From: Bacteroidales bacterium
GTDB lineage: Bacteria; Bacteroidota; Bacteroidia; Bacteroidales; ML635J-15
Assembly (NCBI GenBank): GCA_028696755.1
Contig: JAQVGK010000117.1
Span: forward strand, 1-8,727
Direction of reading: 5' to 3'
DNA: 8,727 nucleotides
Positions 1 to 5,311 of the stretch are shown here, in pieces. Position 1 is the stretch's first letter. Every line of letters starts with the position of its first letter. The position numbers and the translations under genes were made by a program. The notes beneath the pieces are model-generated. The model had not been told where the DNA came from. It was given only the letters and a program-made list of their open reading frames with translations, and did not search any database.

Positions 1-120
1 TGCAAGAATCGAAAGTTTTGTTTCTACTGCTCGCAAAAACAACAAAAACATATTCGAAGAATTAAAGGGCACTTTCGATGGTCAAAATTTTTTAACTTTG
101 CAGGGCAGCTAAATAATTAC
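1..120 (+). mobile_element. Right end of an insertion sequence (putative)
   Basis: If the transposase tail is IS66-type, the element's right end should lie just after its stop codon. IS66-family ends usually read GTAA...TTAC, and a TTAC occurs at 117-120, six bases before the tetR stop codon. The 8 bases that would form the target duplication are 121-128. The left end is outside the window, so neither the terminal repeat nor the duplication can be confirmed here. Confidence 0.35.
2..112 (+). CDS. Transposase, C-terminal fragment (probably IS66 family), cut by left edge
   Basis: An open frame enters from the left edge and ends at TAA 110-112, giving 36 residues. It reads ARIESFVSTARKNNKNIFEE, then a short tail ending LTLQGS. 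The pattern SFVSTARKNNKNIFEEL followed by a short low-complexity end resembles the last residues of IS66-type transposases (TnpC), which typically end with an 'S-x-x-x-TARKQG-x-N-hydrophobic' helix. In that family the protein cuts and joins the element's ends using a DDE active site, which would lie outside this window. The gene converges on tetR with only 13 bases between stop codons. The family call rests on a short tail and is moderate; another DDE transposase family is possible. The open frame itself and its stop are directly visible. Confidence 0.55.
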   Translation, partial: ARIESFVSTARKNNKNIFEELKGTFDGQNFLTLQGS

Positions 121-131
121 AAAAATTATTT
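111..131. repeat. A/T-only hairpin between convergent stop codons
   Basis: AAATAATT (111-118) and AATTATTT (124-131) are exact inverted copies around a 5-base loop. They overlap the stop codons of the transposase (110-112) and of tetR (126-128, minus strand). The position suits a weak shared transcription end, but the stem has no G or C and could be chance in such A/T-rich DNA. It also competes with the idea that the insertion sequence ends at 120. Confidence 0.3.
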
Positions 132-728
132 CCTTATCCCATCATAAATCGTATCAAAAGCCTTTTGAAGCTCATCCTGATATGTTGCTTCTTGGATATT
201 ATTTACAAATCTGACAAAAACCCCATCGGTACAATAAAGAAACAGTTTTGCAATTTCTTCATTCGAAGCAGAACTTTCAATTTCACCATTTTGTCGTGCA
301 TTTTCAATCATCGATATCCATTCAGCTAAATCACGTTTATATATTTCTTTTTCCATTAACAAAAACTCAGGAACTCTCGATGCCGCTTCGAACATAATGA
401 AGAAAAAATTTAATGAAAGATTTTCAGTACTATCGGAAGAAACAAACGAGCTAATTTTTTGCAGAGCACCAGTTATGCTGGTGGTGTAACTAGTATAAAA
501 TTGTTTCAGACTTGTGCGATCGAAATTATTATAATCGGCTGATCCAAATTGAATAAAAAGGTTTAGAATTTCCTTAAACAAATCTTCTTTACTGCTAAAA
601 TAATGATAAAATCCTCCTTTTGACAAACCAGTTCTACTAAGAATTTCGGACATAGTAACATCACGATAGCTCTTTGTAAGAAACAATCCAAGTGATTTAG
701 CAACAATATTTTCCTTCGTGTTTTTCAA
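126..728 (-). CDS. TetR/AcrR-family transcriptional repressor
   Basis: This is a one-component repressor that binds DNA as a dimer and is released by a small ligand; the ligand is unknown. The N-terminal helix-turn-helix is clear: the segment from TKENIVAKSL through TMSEILSRTGLSKGGFYHYF to KEDLF matches the TetR_N signature, with recognition helix SKGGFYHYF. The remaining ~140 residues form the variable ligand-binding and dimer domain. The open frame can be extended to a TTG at 767, but that codon lies between the -33 and -7 promoter elements and the extension would translate the operator palindrome, so I chose the next in-frame TTG, at 728. This gives 200 residues starting just before helix 1, normal for the family. 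No ATG is available in frame before helix 3. The gene is divergent from padR. Repressors of this type often sit beside efflux genes; here the downstream neighbour is an insertion-sequence tail. Confidence 0.88.
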   Translation of the reverse strand: MKNTKENIVAKSLGLFLTKSYRDVTMSEILSRTGLSKGGFYHYFSSKEDLFKEILNLFIQFGSADYNNFDRTSLKQFYTSYTTSITGALQKISSFVSSDSTENLSLNFFFIMFEAASRVPEFLLMEKEIYKRDLAEWISMIENARQNGEIESSASNEEIAKLFLYCTDGVFVRFVNNIQEATYQDELQKAFDTIYDGIRK

Positions 729-731
729 AAA

Positions 732-747
732 CAGACCGTTTGGTCTG
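732..747. promoter_or_regulatory. TetR-type operator palindrome at the tetR start site
   Basis: CAGACC-GTTT-GGTCTG is a perfect 6-base inverted repeat with a 4-base spacer. It has the size and AGACC/GGTCT half-sites of several TetR-family operators; E. coli NemR boxes are of the TAGACC-n4-GGTCTA kind. It lies directly downstream of the minus-strand -7 element at 748-755, over the predicted transcription start, so a bound dimer would block tetR itself. The padR -33/-7 elements lie 80-111 bases away, so control of padR by the same dimer is less certain. Autoregulation is inference. Confidence 0.7.
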
Positions 748-779
748 CAAATGTAAACATAATTCAAATGTCAAACCAA
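748..779 (-). promoter_or_regulatory. Bacteroidota promoter of tetR
   Basis: On the minus strand, TTG (779-777) is followed after exactly 21 bases by TACATTTG (755-748), a full match to the TAnnTTTG -7 element of the phylum's primary sigma factor. The expected start of transcription falls near 740-743, inside the operator. It leaves a leader of roughly 12-15 bases before the TTG start at 728. Confidence 0.65.
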
Positions 780-826
780 CTAAACTTAATTTTTAACAAA
801 TTTTTAATAAAATTCAGTACTATGCA

Positions 827-858
827 TTGCACAGTTCTAAATTATTTACATATCTTTG
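827..858 (+). promoter_or_regulatory. Bacteroidota promoter of the padR-pspC operon
   Basis: TTG (827-829), 21 bases, then TATCTTTG (851-858) matches the TTG/TAnnTTTG arrangement with the same spacing as the tetR and tRNA promoters here. Transcription would begin near 864-866, about 20 bases before the padR ATG at 884. Confidence 0.65.
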
Positions 859-883
859 CATTGTCAATTACTAAATTTTTATT

Positions 884-1213
884 ATGGATACTATTAATAA
901 TAAAGCTCAAATGCGAAAAGGAGTACTCGAGTATTGCATTCTGCTTATTTTAAAACAGCAGGCCTGCTACTCTACCGACATCCTCGAAAAGCTAAAGACA
1001 GCCGAAATGATTGTTGTAGAAGGAACATTGTACCCTCTTTTAACACGATTAAAAAACACAGGCTTACTAAACTATCGTTGGGAAGAAAGCACTCAGGGAC
1101 CTCCTCGCAAGTATTACAATTTAACCCCCGAGGGAGAAGCGTTTTTAAGCGACCTGGACAGAGCATGGTCCGAAATGGTAGAGTCGATTAACACATTAAA
1201 AAACATTAAATAA
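884..1213 (+). CDS. PadR-family transcriptional regulator
   Basis: A 109-residue winged-helix repressor of the short PadR class. Helix 1 is about residues 11-24 (RKGVLEYCILLILKQQ). The recognition region EGTLYPLLTRLKNTGLL is at 46-62, and the wing carries GPPRKYYNLT at 72-81; these are the hallmark PadR motifs. A final amphipathic helix (82-107) would form the dimer interface. Length is normal for PadR proteins without the extra C-terminal domain. The ATG at 884 sits just after the predicted transcription start and begins immediately before helix 1. Only 7 bases separate its stop from the start of the PspC gene, so the two are almost surely co-transcribed. PadR-PspC pairs recur in Bacteroidota, where the regulator is thought to control its own operon; that function here is inference. 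Confidence 0.93.
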   Translation: MDTINNKAQMRKGVLEYCILLILKQQACYSTDILEKLKTAEMIVVEGTLYPLLTRLKNTGLLNYRWEESTQGPPRKYYNLTPEGEAFLSDLDRAWSEMVESINTLKNIK

Positions 1214-1220
1214 CAGCATT

Positions 1221-2792
1221 ATGAAAAAGACAATTAGTATTAATTTAAATTCGTTCATTTTCAATATTGACGAAGATGCCTATAATATGCTTAATGTGTA
1301 TTTGGGCAAGCTCGAAGAGCATTTTCTAAAACAGGAAGAAGGCGCCGAAATTGTTAAAGATATCGAAAGCCGTATTGCCGAAATTTTTTCGATGAAAATT
1401 AAAGATAACAAACAGGTAATAAACATCAATGATGTTGAAGAGGTTATCAATATCTTGGGTAATGTTGAAGATATTACCGGTGACGAAAGTGAACAGGCAG
1501 AAGAAGAAAAAAGCAAGGAAACAAAAAAATCTAAAAAATTGTATCGCGATTCAGAATCTAAAATCCTTGGTGGAGTTTGTGGGGGCTTAGCTGAGTTTAC
1601 AGGTGTAAGTATTGTTTTTTGGCGAATAATATTTTTAGTTTTCTTATTTGTTAGTCAGATAGGTATAATTGCATACCTTATCCTTTGGATTGCTGTTCCC
1701 GAAGCTAGAACAACTGCTCAAAAAATTGAAATGAAAGGTGGAAAAATAACTTTATCAAGCATAGAGAAAACTGTAAAACAAGAATTCGAAGATGTTAAAA
1801 AAAGCTGGAGAAAAATGAACACTCGAAAATTCTCGGATTGGGTTAATAATTTGGGAAAATCGTTAATGTCAATTATTCAGGTTGTGGCTCAATTACTCGG
1901 CAAGTTTATCGGGATTGCATTTATCCTAGCAGGTGCAGCAATAATAACCCTCGTAACAATTTCATTTGTAAGTGTAGGTAGCGACAATATCTTTTACTCA
2001 AACGGAGCCTTTAGCACTGTTTGGCTACCCGGATTGCTTGGTTTTATAACCGATCCTGGCACAGCATGGTTTTTAAGCATTTGCGTTTTAATCGTATTTA
2101 TAATTCCTGTTATTGCAATTATCAGCTGGGGAGTCTCTCTATTATTCGATGTAAAAACTAACAAGTATATAGGTTTCGGCACTTTTGCCATTTGGATAGT
2201 TGCAATAATCATTTCGGTTGCACTTAGTATTAATATTGGAGCATCGTTTAGATCATTGGAAACTAAAGTTGAGCGAGTAGACTTAATTACTGACAGCACA
2301 AATAATTACAATTTTAAGATTTCGGACGAACATAAAAATTTTGTTTTACCATCCGAAGATGAAATTGAAAGTGTTAACGATCTTCACATCTTTATAAATT
2401 CCAGATTAATGATTGAAAACGGGAAGAAACTCAAGAACTACCCTGATATTAATTTCAGAGTTTCGGAAGACAGTACCGCTTATATTGAAATAAAATATTA
2501 TGCAAGAGGCAGCAATAGCATACAGGCAAACGAAAACCTGAAAAGCATGAAATACAAATACCTCACTGATACCGCTCTAATATACTTTGATCCTTTTGTT
2601 AATCTTAATTCGGATTTATGGCGTGGTCAGGAATTACGTGTTAACGTTTATCTACCTATTGGGGCAGGTTTTAATATTGACAAAAAGCTTTCGCCACTGG
2701 TAGACATTGATGATGTAAGCGGAAAACTTGATGAATGTGATCTAACTGGTAAGGAATTATTGGTGACTCAACAGGGATTCATAATAAAGTAG
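1221..2792 (+). CDS. PspC-domain envelope-stress membrane protein
   Basis: A 523-residue inner-membrane protein. Residues 1-85 form the conserved soluble domain found before PspC in Bacteroidota (KKTISINLNSFIFNIDEDAY, then EIVKDIESRIAEIF and a VEEVINILG helix). A charged Glu/Lys linker follows (88-106). The PspC domain is at about 106-162, with RDSESKILGGVCGGLAEF and a long hydrophobic stretch ending LILWIAVPEA. Further membrane segments are near 217-251, 278-306 and 316-341. The last ~170 residues are soluble and rich in short beta-strand-like segments, resembling the 'toast-rack' type domains often fused to PspC. PspC proteins sense or buffer membrane damage; E. coli PspC partners PspB and PspA, neither visible here. 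There is no Shine-Dalgarno site, as usual in this phylum. It follows padR by 7 bases and is closed by a terminator. Confidence 0.92.
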   Translation: MKKTISINLNSFIFNIDEDAYNMLNVYLGKLEEHFLKQEEGAEIVKDIESRIAEIFSMKIKDNKQVININDVEEVINILGNVEDITGDESEQAEEEKSKETKKSKKLYRDSESKILGGVCGGLAEFTGVSIVFWRIIFLVFLFVSQIGIIAYLILWIAVPEARTTAQKIEMKGGKITLSSIEKTVKQEFEDVKKSWRKMNTRKFSDWVNNLGKSLMSIIQVVAQLLGKFIGIAFILAGAAIITLVTISFVSVGSDNIFYSNGAFSTVWLPGLLGFITDPGTAWFLSICVLIVFIIPVIAIISWGVSLLFDVKTNKYIGFGTFAIWIVAIIISVALSINIGASFRSLETKVERVDLITDSTNNYNFKISDEHKNFVLPSEDEIESVNDLHIFINSRLMIENGKKLKNYPDINFRVSEDSTAYIEIKYYARGSNSIQANENLKSMKYKYLTDTALIYFDPFVNLNSDLWRGQELRVNVYLPIGAGFNIDKKLSPLVDIDDVSGKLDECDLTGKELLVTQQGFIIK

Positions 2793-2798
2793 AAAACA

Positions 2799-2824
2799 AA
2801 AGGGGCGAAAAAAAACGCCCCTTT
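2799..2824. terminator. Bidirectional rho-independent terminator between pspC and the DUF3078 gene
   Basis: AAAGGGGCG (2799-2807) and CGCCCCTTT (2816-2824) form a perfect 9-base-pair stem around an 8-A loop. T-rich sequence follows on the plus strand and A-rich sequence precedes it. It lies 7 bases past the pspC stop and 6 bases past the convergent DUF3078 stop, so it serves both directions. Confidence 0.88.
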
Positions 2825-2829
2825 ATTTT

Positions 2830-3726
2830 TTAAAATTTATAAGTTAGCCCAATCCCAAGCAATTGTTTAATCTGCAATCTGGCACCAAATCTGTCGTTTA
2901 TACCATCATCATTCGAATCCCATGCAATCTTAACATCATCATCATAAAGCATTGTGTAATGAATGTTCGCACTAAACCACGAGTTGATTTTCATAGTTAT
3001 CAGATTTTCCCAGTTTACATCAATATTTTCGGGTTTAACGAGATAATTGGAGAACAAATCTAGCTTAGTTGTATAGGTTATATTCTTCATTAAATCAACT
3101 TTGTACTGCATTTTGATATATCCCCCAAATTCATTCCTTATCTTCTCCCCAGGTTTTACACCAAATGCACCAGCAGCAGCCAGCATATCATCGTAAACCA
3201 TAGTAACCTTACCAGAAATTGGAGAAATGAATAAAGTAAAGTTATCTGTAGGTTTATAATCCATACCTATCGAAACACTCAAATAAGCGGGTGCTAAAAG
3301 ATTAGAAATGCGAACTGTATCAGTAACATTCTTATAACCTTCATCAAATTGAGATTTAAAACTGACCAATCCCGAATAATACCAATGTTCAAAAGCATAT
3401 TGACCATACTTGGATGAAAAATCAATTTTATCATCTGTTTTGTACCACACAACATTCTCGGCAGTTCCTTGTCGCATTTTGCCATAACCTAAGTCTAGTG
3501 TATTATCCCATGTCATGCGTTTCTTCTTATATTTTGCAAACACATTAATAAAAGAGTTCGCTGCAATTGAATTTTGTCCACCAGCAGACCAATTGGTAAA
3601 CGAAATTTGAGATGCGTTTAACGAAACCATTCCGCCAGTCTTCCAGTTTGACGTAACAGAATCTGTTTGAGCATTTAATCCAATGATTATTGCAAGTGAA
3701 GCCAATAAAAGCAATGTTTTTTTCAT
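2830..3726 (-). CDS. DUF3078-family outer-membrane beta-barrel protein
   Basis: A 298-residue secreted protein. A lipid-bilayer signal peptide covers residues 1-20 (MKKTLLLLASLAIIIGLNAQ), with cleavage probably near A19/Q20. The mature N-terminus has the DUF3078 signature NWKTGG...SLNASQISFTNWSAGGQNS (about 27-53). Alternating hydrophobic/polar strands continue to a terminal aromatic residue (LTYKF), typical of barrels inserted by the BAM machinery. Function is unknown in the family, which is largely confined to Bacteroidota. The frame extends two codons further to a TTG at 3732, but ATG at 3726 starts directly at the MKK of the signal peptide and was chosen. Residues 270-278, DSNDDGIND, form a calcium-loop-like insertion before the last strand. 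The gene is preceded by the mscS terminator, so it probably has its own promoter; I see no full TAnnTTTG match upstream. Confidence 0.85.
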   Translation of the reverse strand: MKKTLLLLASLAIIIGLNAQTDSVTSNWKTGGMVSLNASQISFTNWSAGGQNSIAANSFINVFAKYKKKRMTWDNTLDLGYGKMRQGTAENVVWYKTDDKIDFSSKYGQYAFEHWYYSGLVSFKSQFDEGYKNVTDTVRISNLLAPAYLSVSIGMDYKPTDNFTLFISPISGKVTMVYDDMLAAAGAFGVKPGEKIRNEFGGYIKMQYKVDLMKNITYTTKLDLFSNYLVKPENIDVNWENLITMKINSWFSANIHYTMLYDDDVKIAWDSNDDGINDRFGARLQIKQLLGIGLTYKF

Positions 3727-3764
3727 AAGCAAATTTTGTAATTACGTTCTAATTCTTAAATAGT

Positions 3765-3799
3765 AAAAAGGTCTCCCTGCTCAGAAAACCAGAAAGACC
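3765..3799 (-). terminator. Rho-independent terminator after the mscS-type gene
   Basis: Read on the minus strand, GGTCT-tt-CTG, a 10-base loop, then CAG-gg-AGACC forms an interrupted stem (3799-3770) followed directly by five T's (3769-3765). It begins 18 bases after the stop codon of the channel gene and separates it from the DUF3078 gene. Confidence 0.7.
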
Positions 3800-3817
3800 A
3801 TGTAAATTAAAATTCAA

Positions 3818-4621
3818 TCAATTGTTTTTAATATGTACATCCATTTGTGGGAAAGGTATTTCTATTCCCTCTTTCTTGAATGTTTCGTAAATCTTTTCGT
3901 TAACATCGAAGAACACTCCCCAGTAATCACCTGTTTTTGTCCAACCACGAACAATAATATTAATAGATGAGTCGGCCATTTCGCCCAACCCAATAAAAAC
4001 TTCAGGATCTTTCAAAATCCTCTCATCCGACTCGATAACATTCACAATAACAGCACGAACCATCTTATAGTCGGTACCGTAGGCTACACCAAATTTCCAA
4101 TCAACTCTACGTGTTTCCTGATCGGTATAATTAGTTAAGGAACCGGTTGCCAATGGACCGTTAGGAACATAAATGATTTTATTATCTGGAGTTCGAAGTA
4201 CAGTATTAAAGATTTGTATCTCGCTAACCGATCCGGTATAACCCTGAGCTTCAATTACATCACCAACTTTGTATGGCTTAAAAATTAAAATCATAATTCC
4301 ACCAGCAAAGTTAGACAATGTTCCCTGAAAGGCCAAACCAACAGCCAGACCAGCAGCACCTAAAATAGCTATAAAAGATGTCATTTCGATTCCGACCATT
4401 CCCATTACAGAGACAACAATCAGAGCCTTTAATGCGATGCTGAAGAAGCTCCTTAAAAAAGTAACTAACCCCGCATCTATTTTTTTTCTAGTAAGAAGTT
4501 TTGCCGACTGCTTTGTAATAATTTTAACAATCCAAAAGCCGACAATCAAAAACAGAATAGCGCCAATAAACTTCATTCCGTTATCGATAACCCACATGTA
4601 GATTTGATCTAAATTTTCCAT
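3818..4621 (-). CDS. mscS: Small-conductance mechanosensitive channel, MscS family
   Basis: A 267-residue inner-membrane channel that would open under membrane tension and release solutes during osmotic down-shock. Length is close to E. coli MscS (286). TM1 is about 16-36, TM2 about 52-78, and the pore helix TM3 about 82-115, with the glycine/alanine-packed ILGAAGLAVGLAFQGTLSNF and the following FKPYKVGD turn that marks the family. The cytoplasmic beta domain follows (NKIIYVPNGPLATGSLTNYT, about 137-156), then the alpha/beta domain ending in the conserved IPFPQMDVHI near the C-terminus. The family forms homo-heptamers. It starts at ATG 4621, just downstream of the tRNA terminator. A TAATTTTG -7 element lies at 4666-4659 on the same strand. 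It ends before its own terminator, so it is probably a single-gene unit. Confidence 0.95.
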   Translation of the reverse strand: MENLDQIYMWVIDNGMKFIGAILFLIVGFWIVKIITKQSAKLLTRKKIDAGLVTFLRSFFSIALKALIVVSVMGMVGIEMTSFIAILGAAGLAVGLAFQGTLSNFAGGIMILIFKPYKVGDVIEAQGYTGSVSEIQIFNTVLRTPDNKIIYVPNGPLATGSLTNYTDQETRRVDWKFGVAYGTDYKMVRAVIVNVIESDERILKDPEVFIGLGEMADSSINIIVRGWTKTGDYWGVFFDVNEKIYETFKKEGIEIPFPQMDVHIKNN

Positions 4622-4658
4622 TTGTATATTTTTTAGTTGTGTTTAATCATTTTAAAAC

Positions 4659-4666
4659 CAAAATTA
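4659..4666 (-). promoter_or_regulatory. Candidate -7 element of the mscS-type gene
   Basis: TAATTTTG on the minus strand matches TAnnTTTG, 37 bases before the ATG. At the 21-base spacing seen at the other promoters here the -33 position reads TAG instead of TTG, so this is either a weaker promoter or one helped by an activator. Confidence 0.4.
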
Positions 4667-4690
4667 AACATTTATGTTTAATATGTACTA

Positions 4691-4726
4691 AAAAAATCAG
4701 AACTTTCTGGTGAAAATTCTGATTTT
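4691..4726 (-). terminator. Rho-independent terminator of the tRNA operon
   Basis: AAAATCAGAA (4693-4702) and TTCTGATTTT (4717-4726) are exact inverted copies. They continue after one mismatch with a 3-base TTT/AAA pairing around the loop CTGGTG. On the minus strand the stem lies 3 bases past tRNA-Leu and ends in a run of T's. Confidence 0.75.
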
Positions 4727-4729
4727 CTG

Positions 4730-4815
4730 TACCCGGGGCCGGGATCGAACCGGCACGATCGATAAAGATCACTGGATTTTAAGTCCAGCGCGTCTACCTA
4801 TTCCGCCACCCGGGC
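4730..4815 (-). tRNA. tRNA-Leu (anticodon UAA)
   Basis: An 86-base class II tRNA. The acceptor stem GCCCGGG pairs with CCCGGGT (first pair G-U), followed by discriminator A. The D-arm contains GGCGGAATAGGTAGAC. The anticodon stem CTGGA/TCCAG holds loop CTTAAAA with anticodon TAA at 4781-4779. A long variable arm is visible, and the T-arm contains GGTTCGATC. CCA is not encoded. It lies 29 bases downstream of tRNA-Gly on the same strand. Confidence 0.96.
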
Positions 4816-4844
4816 ACTAAACTTAATCACCTGGAAAAAAAAAG

Positions 4845-4917
<73 letters not shown>

Positions 4918-4927
4918 AATTGCGGTG

Positions 4928-4960
4928 CAAAGATAACATAAAAATTTTCTTACTTCCAAA
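4928..4960 (-). promoter_or_regulatory. Promoter of the tRNA-Gly/tRNA-Leu operon
   Basis: On the minus strand, TTTG (4960-4957), 21 bases, then TATCTTTG (4935-4928): a full match to the Bacteroidota TTTG/TAnnTTTG consensus. Transcription would begin within a few bases of the tRNA-Gly 5' end. Confidence 0.72.
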
Positions 4961-5053
4961 TTTTTTTTCGTGTTTTTGATAAATTTTCTTTGGCAGCAAA
5001 GGTAATAATTTGAGTTTCAGGGGATTAGGGTGTGATAAATGAAATAGAATCAA

Positions 5054-5079
5054 GAAAAAAGCCCGAATCACTCCGGGCT
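5054..5079 (-). terminator. Rho-independent terminator downstream of the flotillin operon
   Basis: On the minus strand, AGCCCG (5079-5074), an 8-base loop, then CGGGCT (5065-5060) followed by a run of T's (5060-5054). It lies about 230 bases past the flotillin stop, so the transcript would include the heptamer inverted repeat at 5138-5264, unless it ends earlier there. Confidence 0.7.
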
Positions 5080-5137
5080 AAATATTTATAATTTTTAGCA
5101 AGTCTATTAGTCAGCAAAGATCACAAACTTACTTTAT

Positions 5138-5264
5138 GCGGTAAGAAGTGGTCAGTACGTCGGTATTAGTTCAAAGTTTAAGCATTTAACTTTTTGTTTC
5201 ATAACATCCAAGCTAAAAGTCAAGATTACCAGTGCACCACCGACCACTGATTACTGATTACCGC
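5138..5264. repeat. Imperfect inverted repeat of degenerate heptamers (possible MITE or stem-loop)
   Basis: The left arm (5138-5164) reads GCGGTAA-n7-TCAGT-n3-TCGGT. The right arm (5239-5264), reverse-complemented, reads GCGGTAA-n7-TCAGT-n2-TCGGT. Within the arms the sequence is made of RRTCRGT-like heptamers (AATCAGT twice in tandem, GGTCGGT, GGTCAGT). Between the arms lies a smaller A/T-rich palindrome, AGTTTAAGCATTTAACT. No open frame is present. It sits in the 3' untranslated region of the flotillin operon. Confidence 0.55.
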
Positions 5265-5311
5265 TTACAATTCTATCATGTTTAATAAAAAACAAAAATA
5301 CTAGTAAATAC

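Noticed and set aside
768..953. Plus-strand 61-codon open frame between tetR and padR
   Set aside because: It spans the padR promoter elements, overlaps the padR start in another frame, and has an unstructured composition with no recognisable domain.
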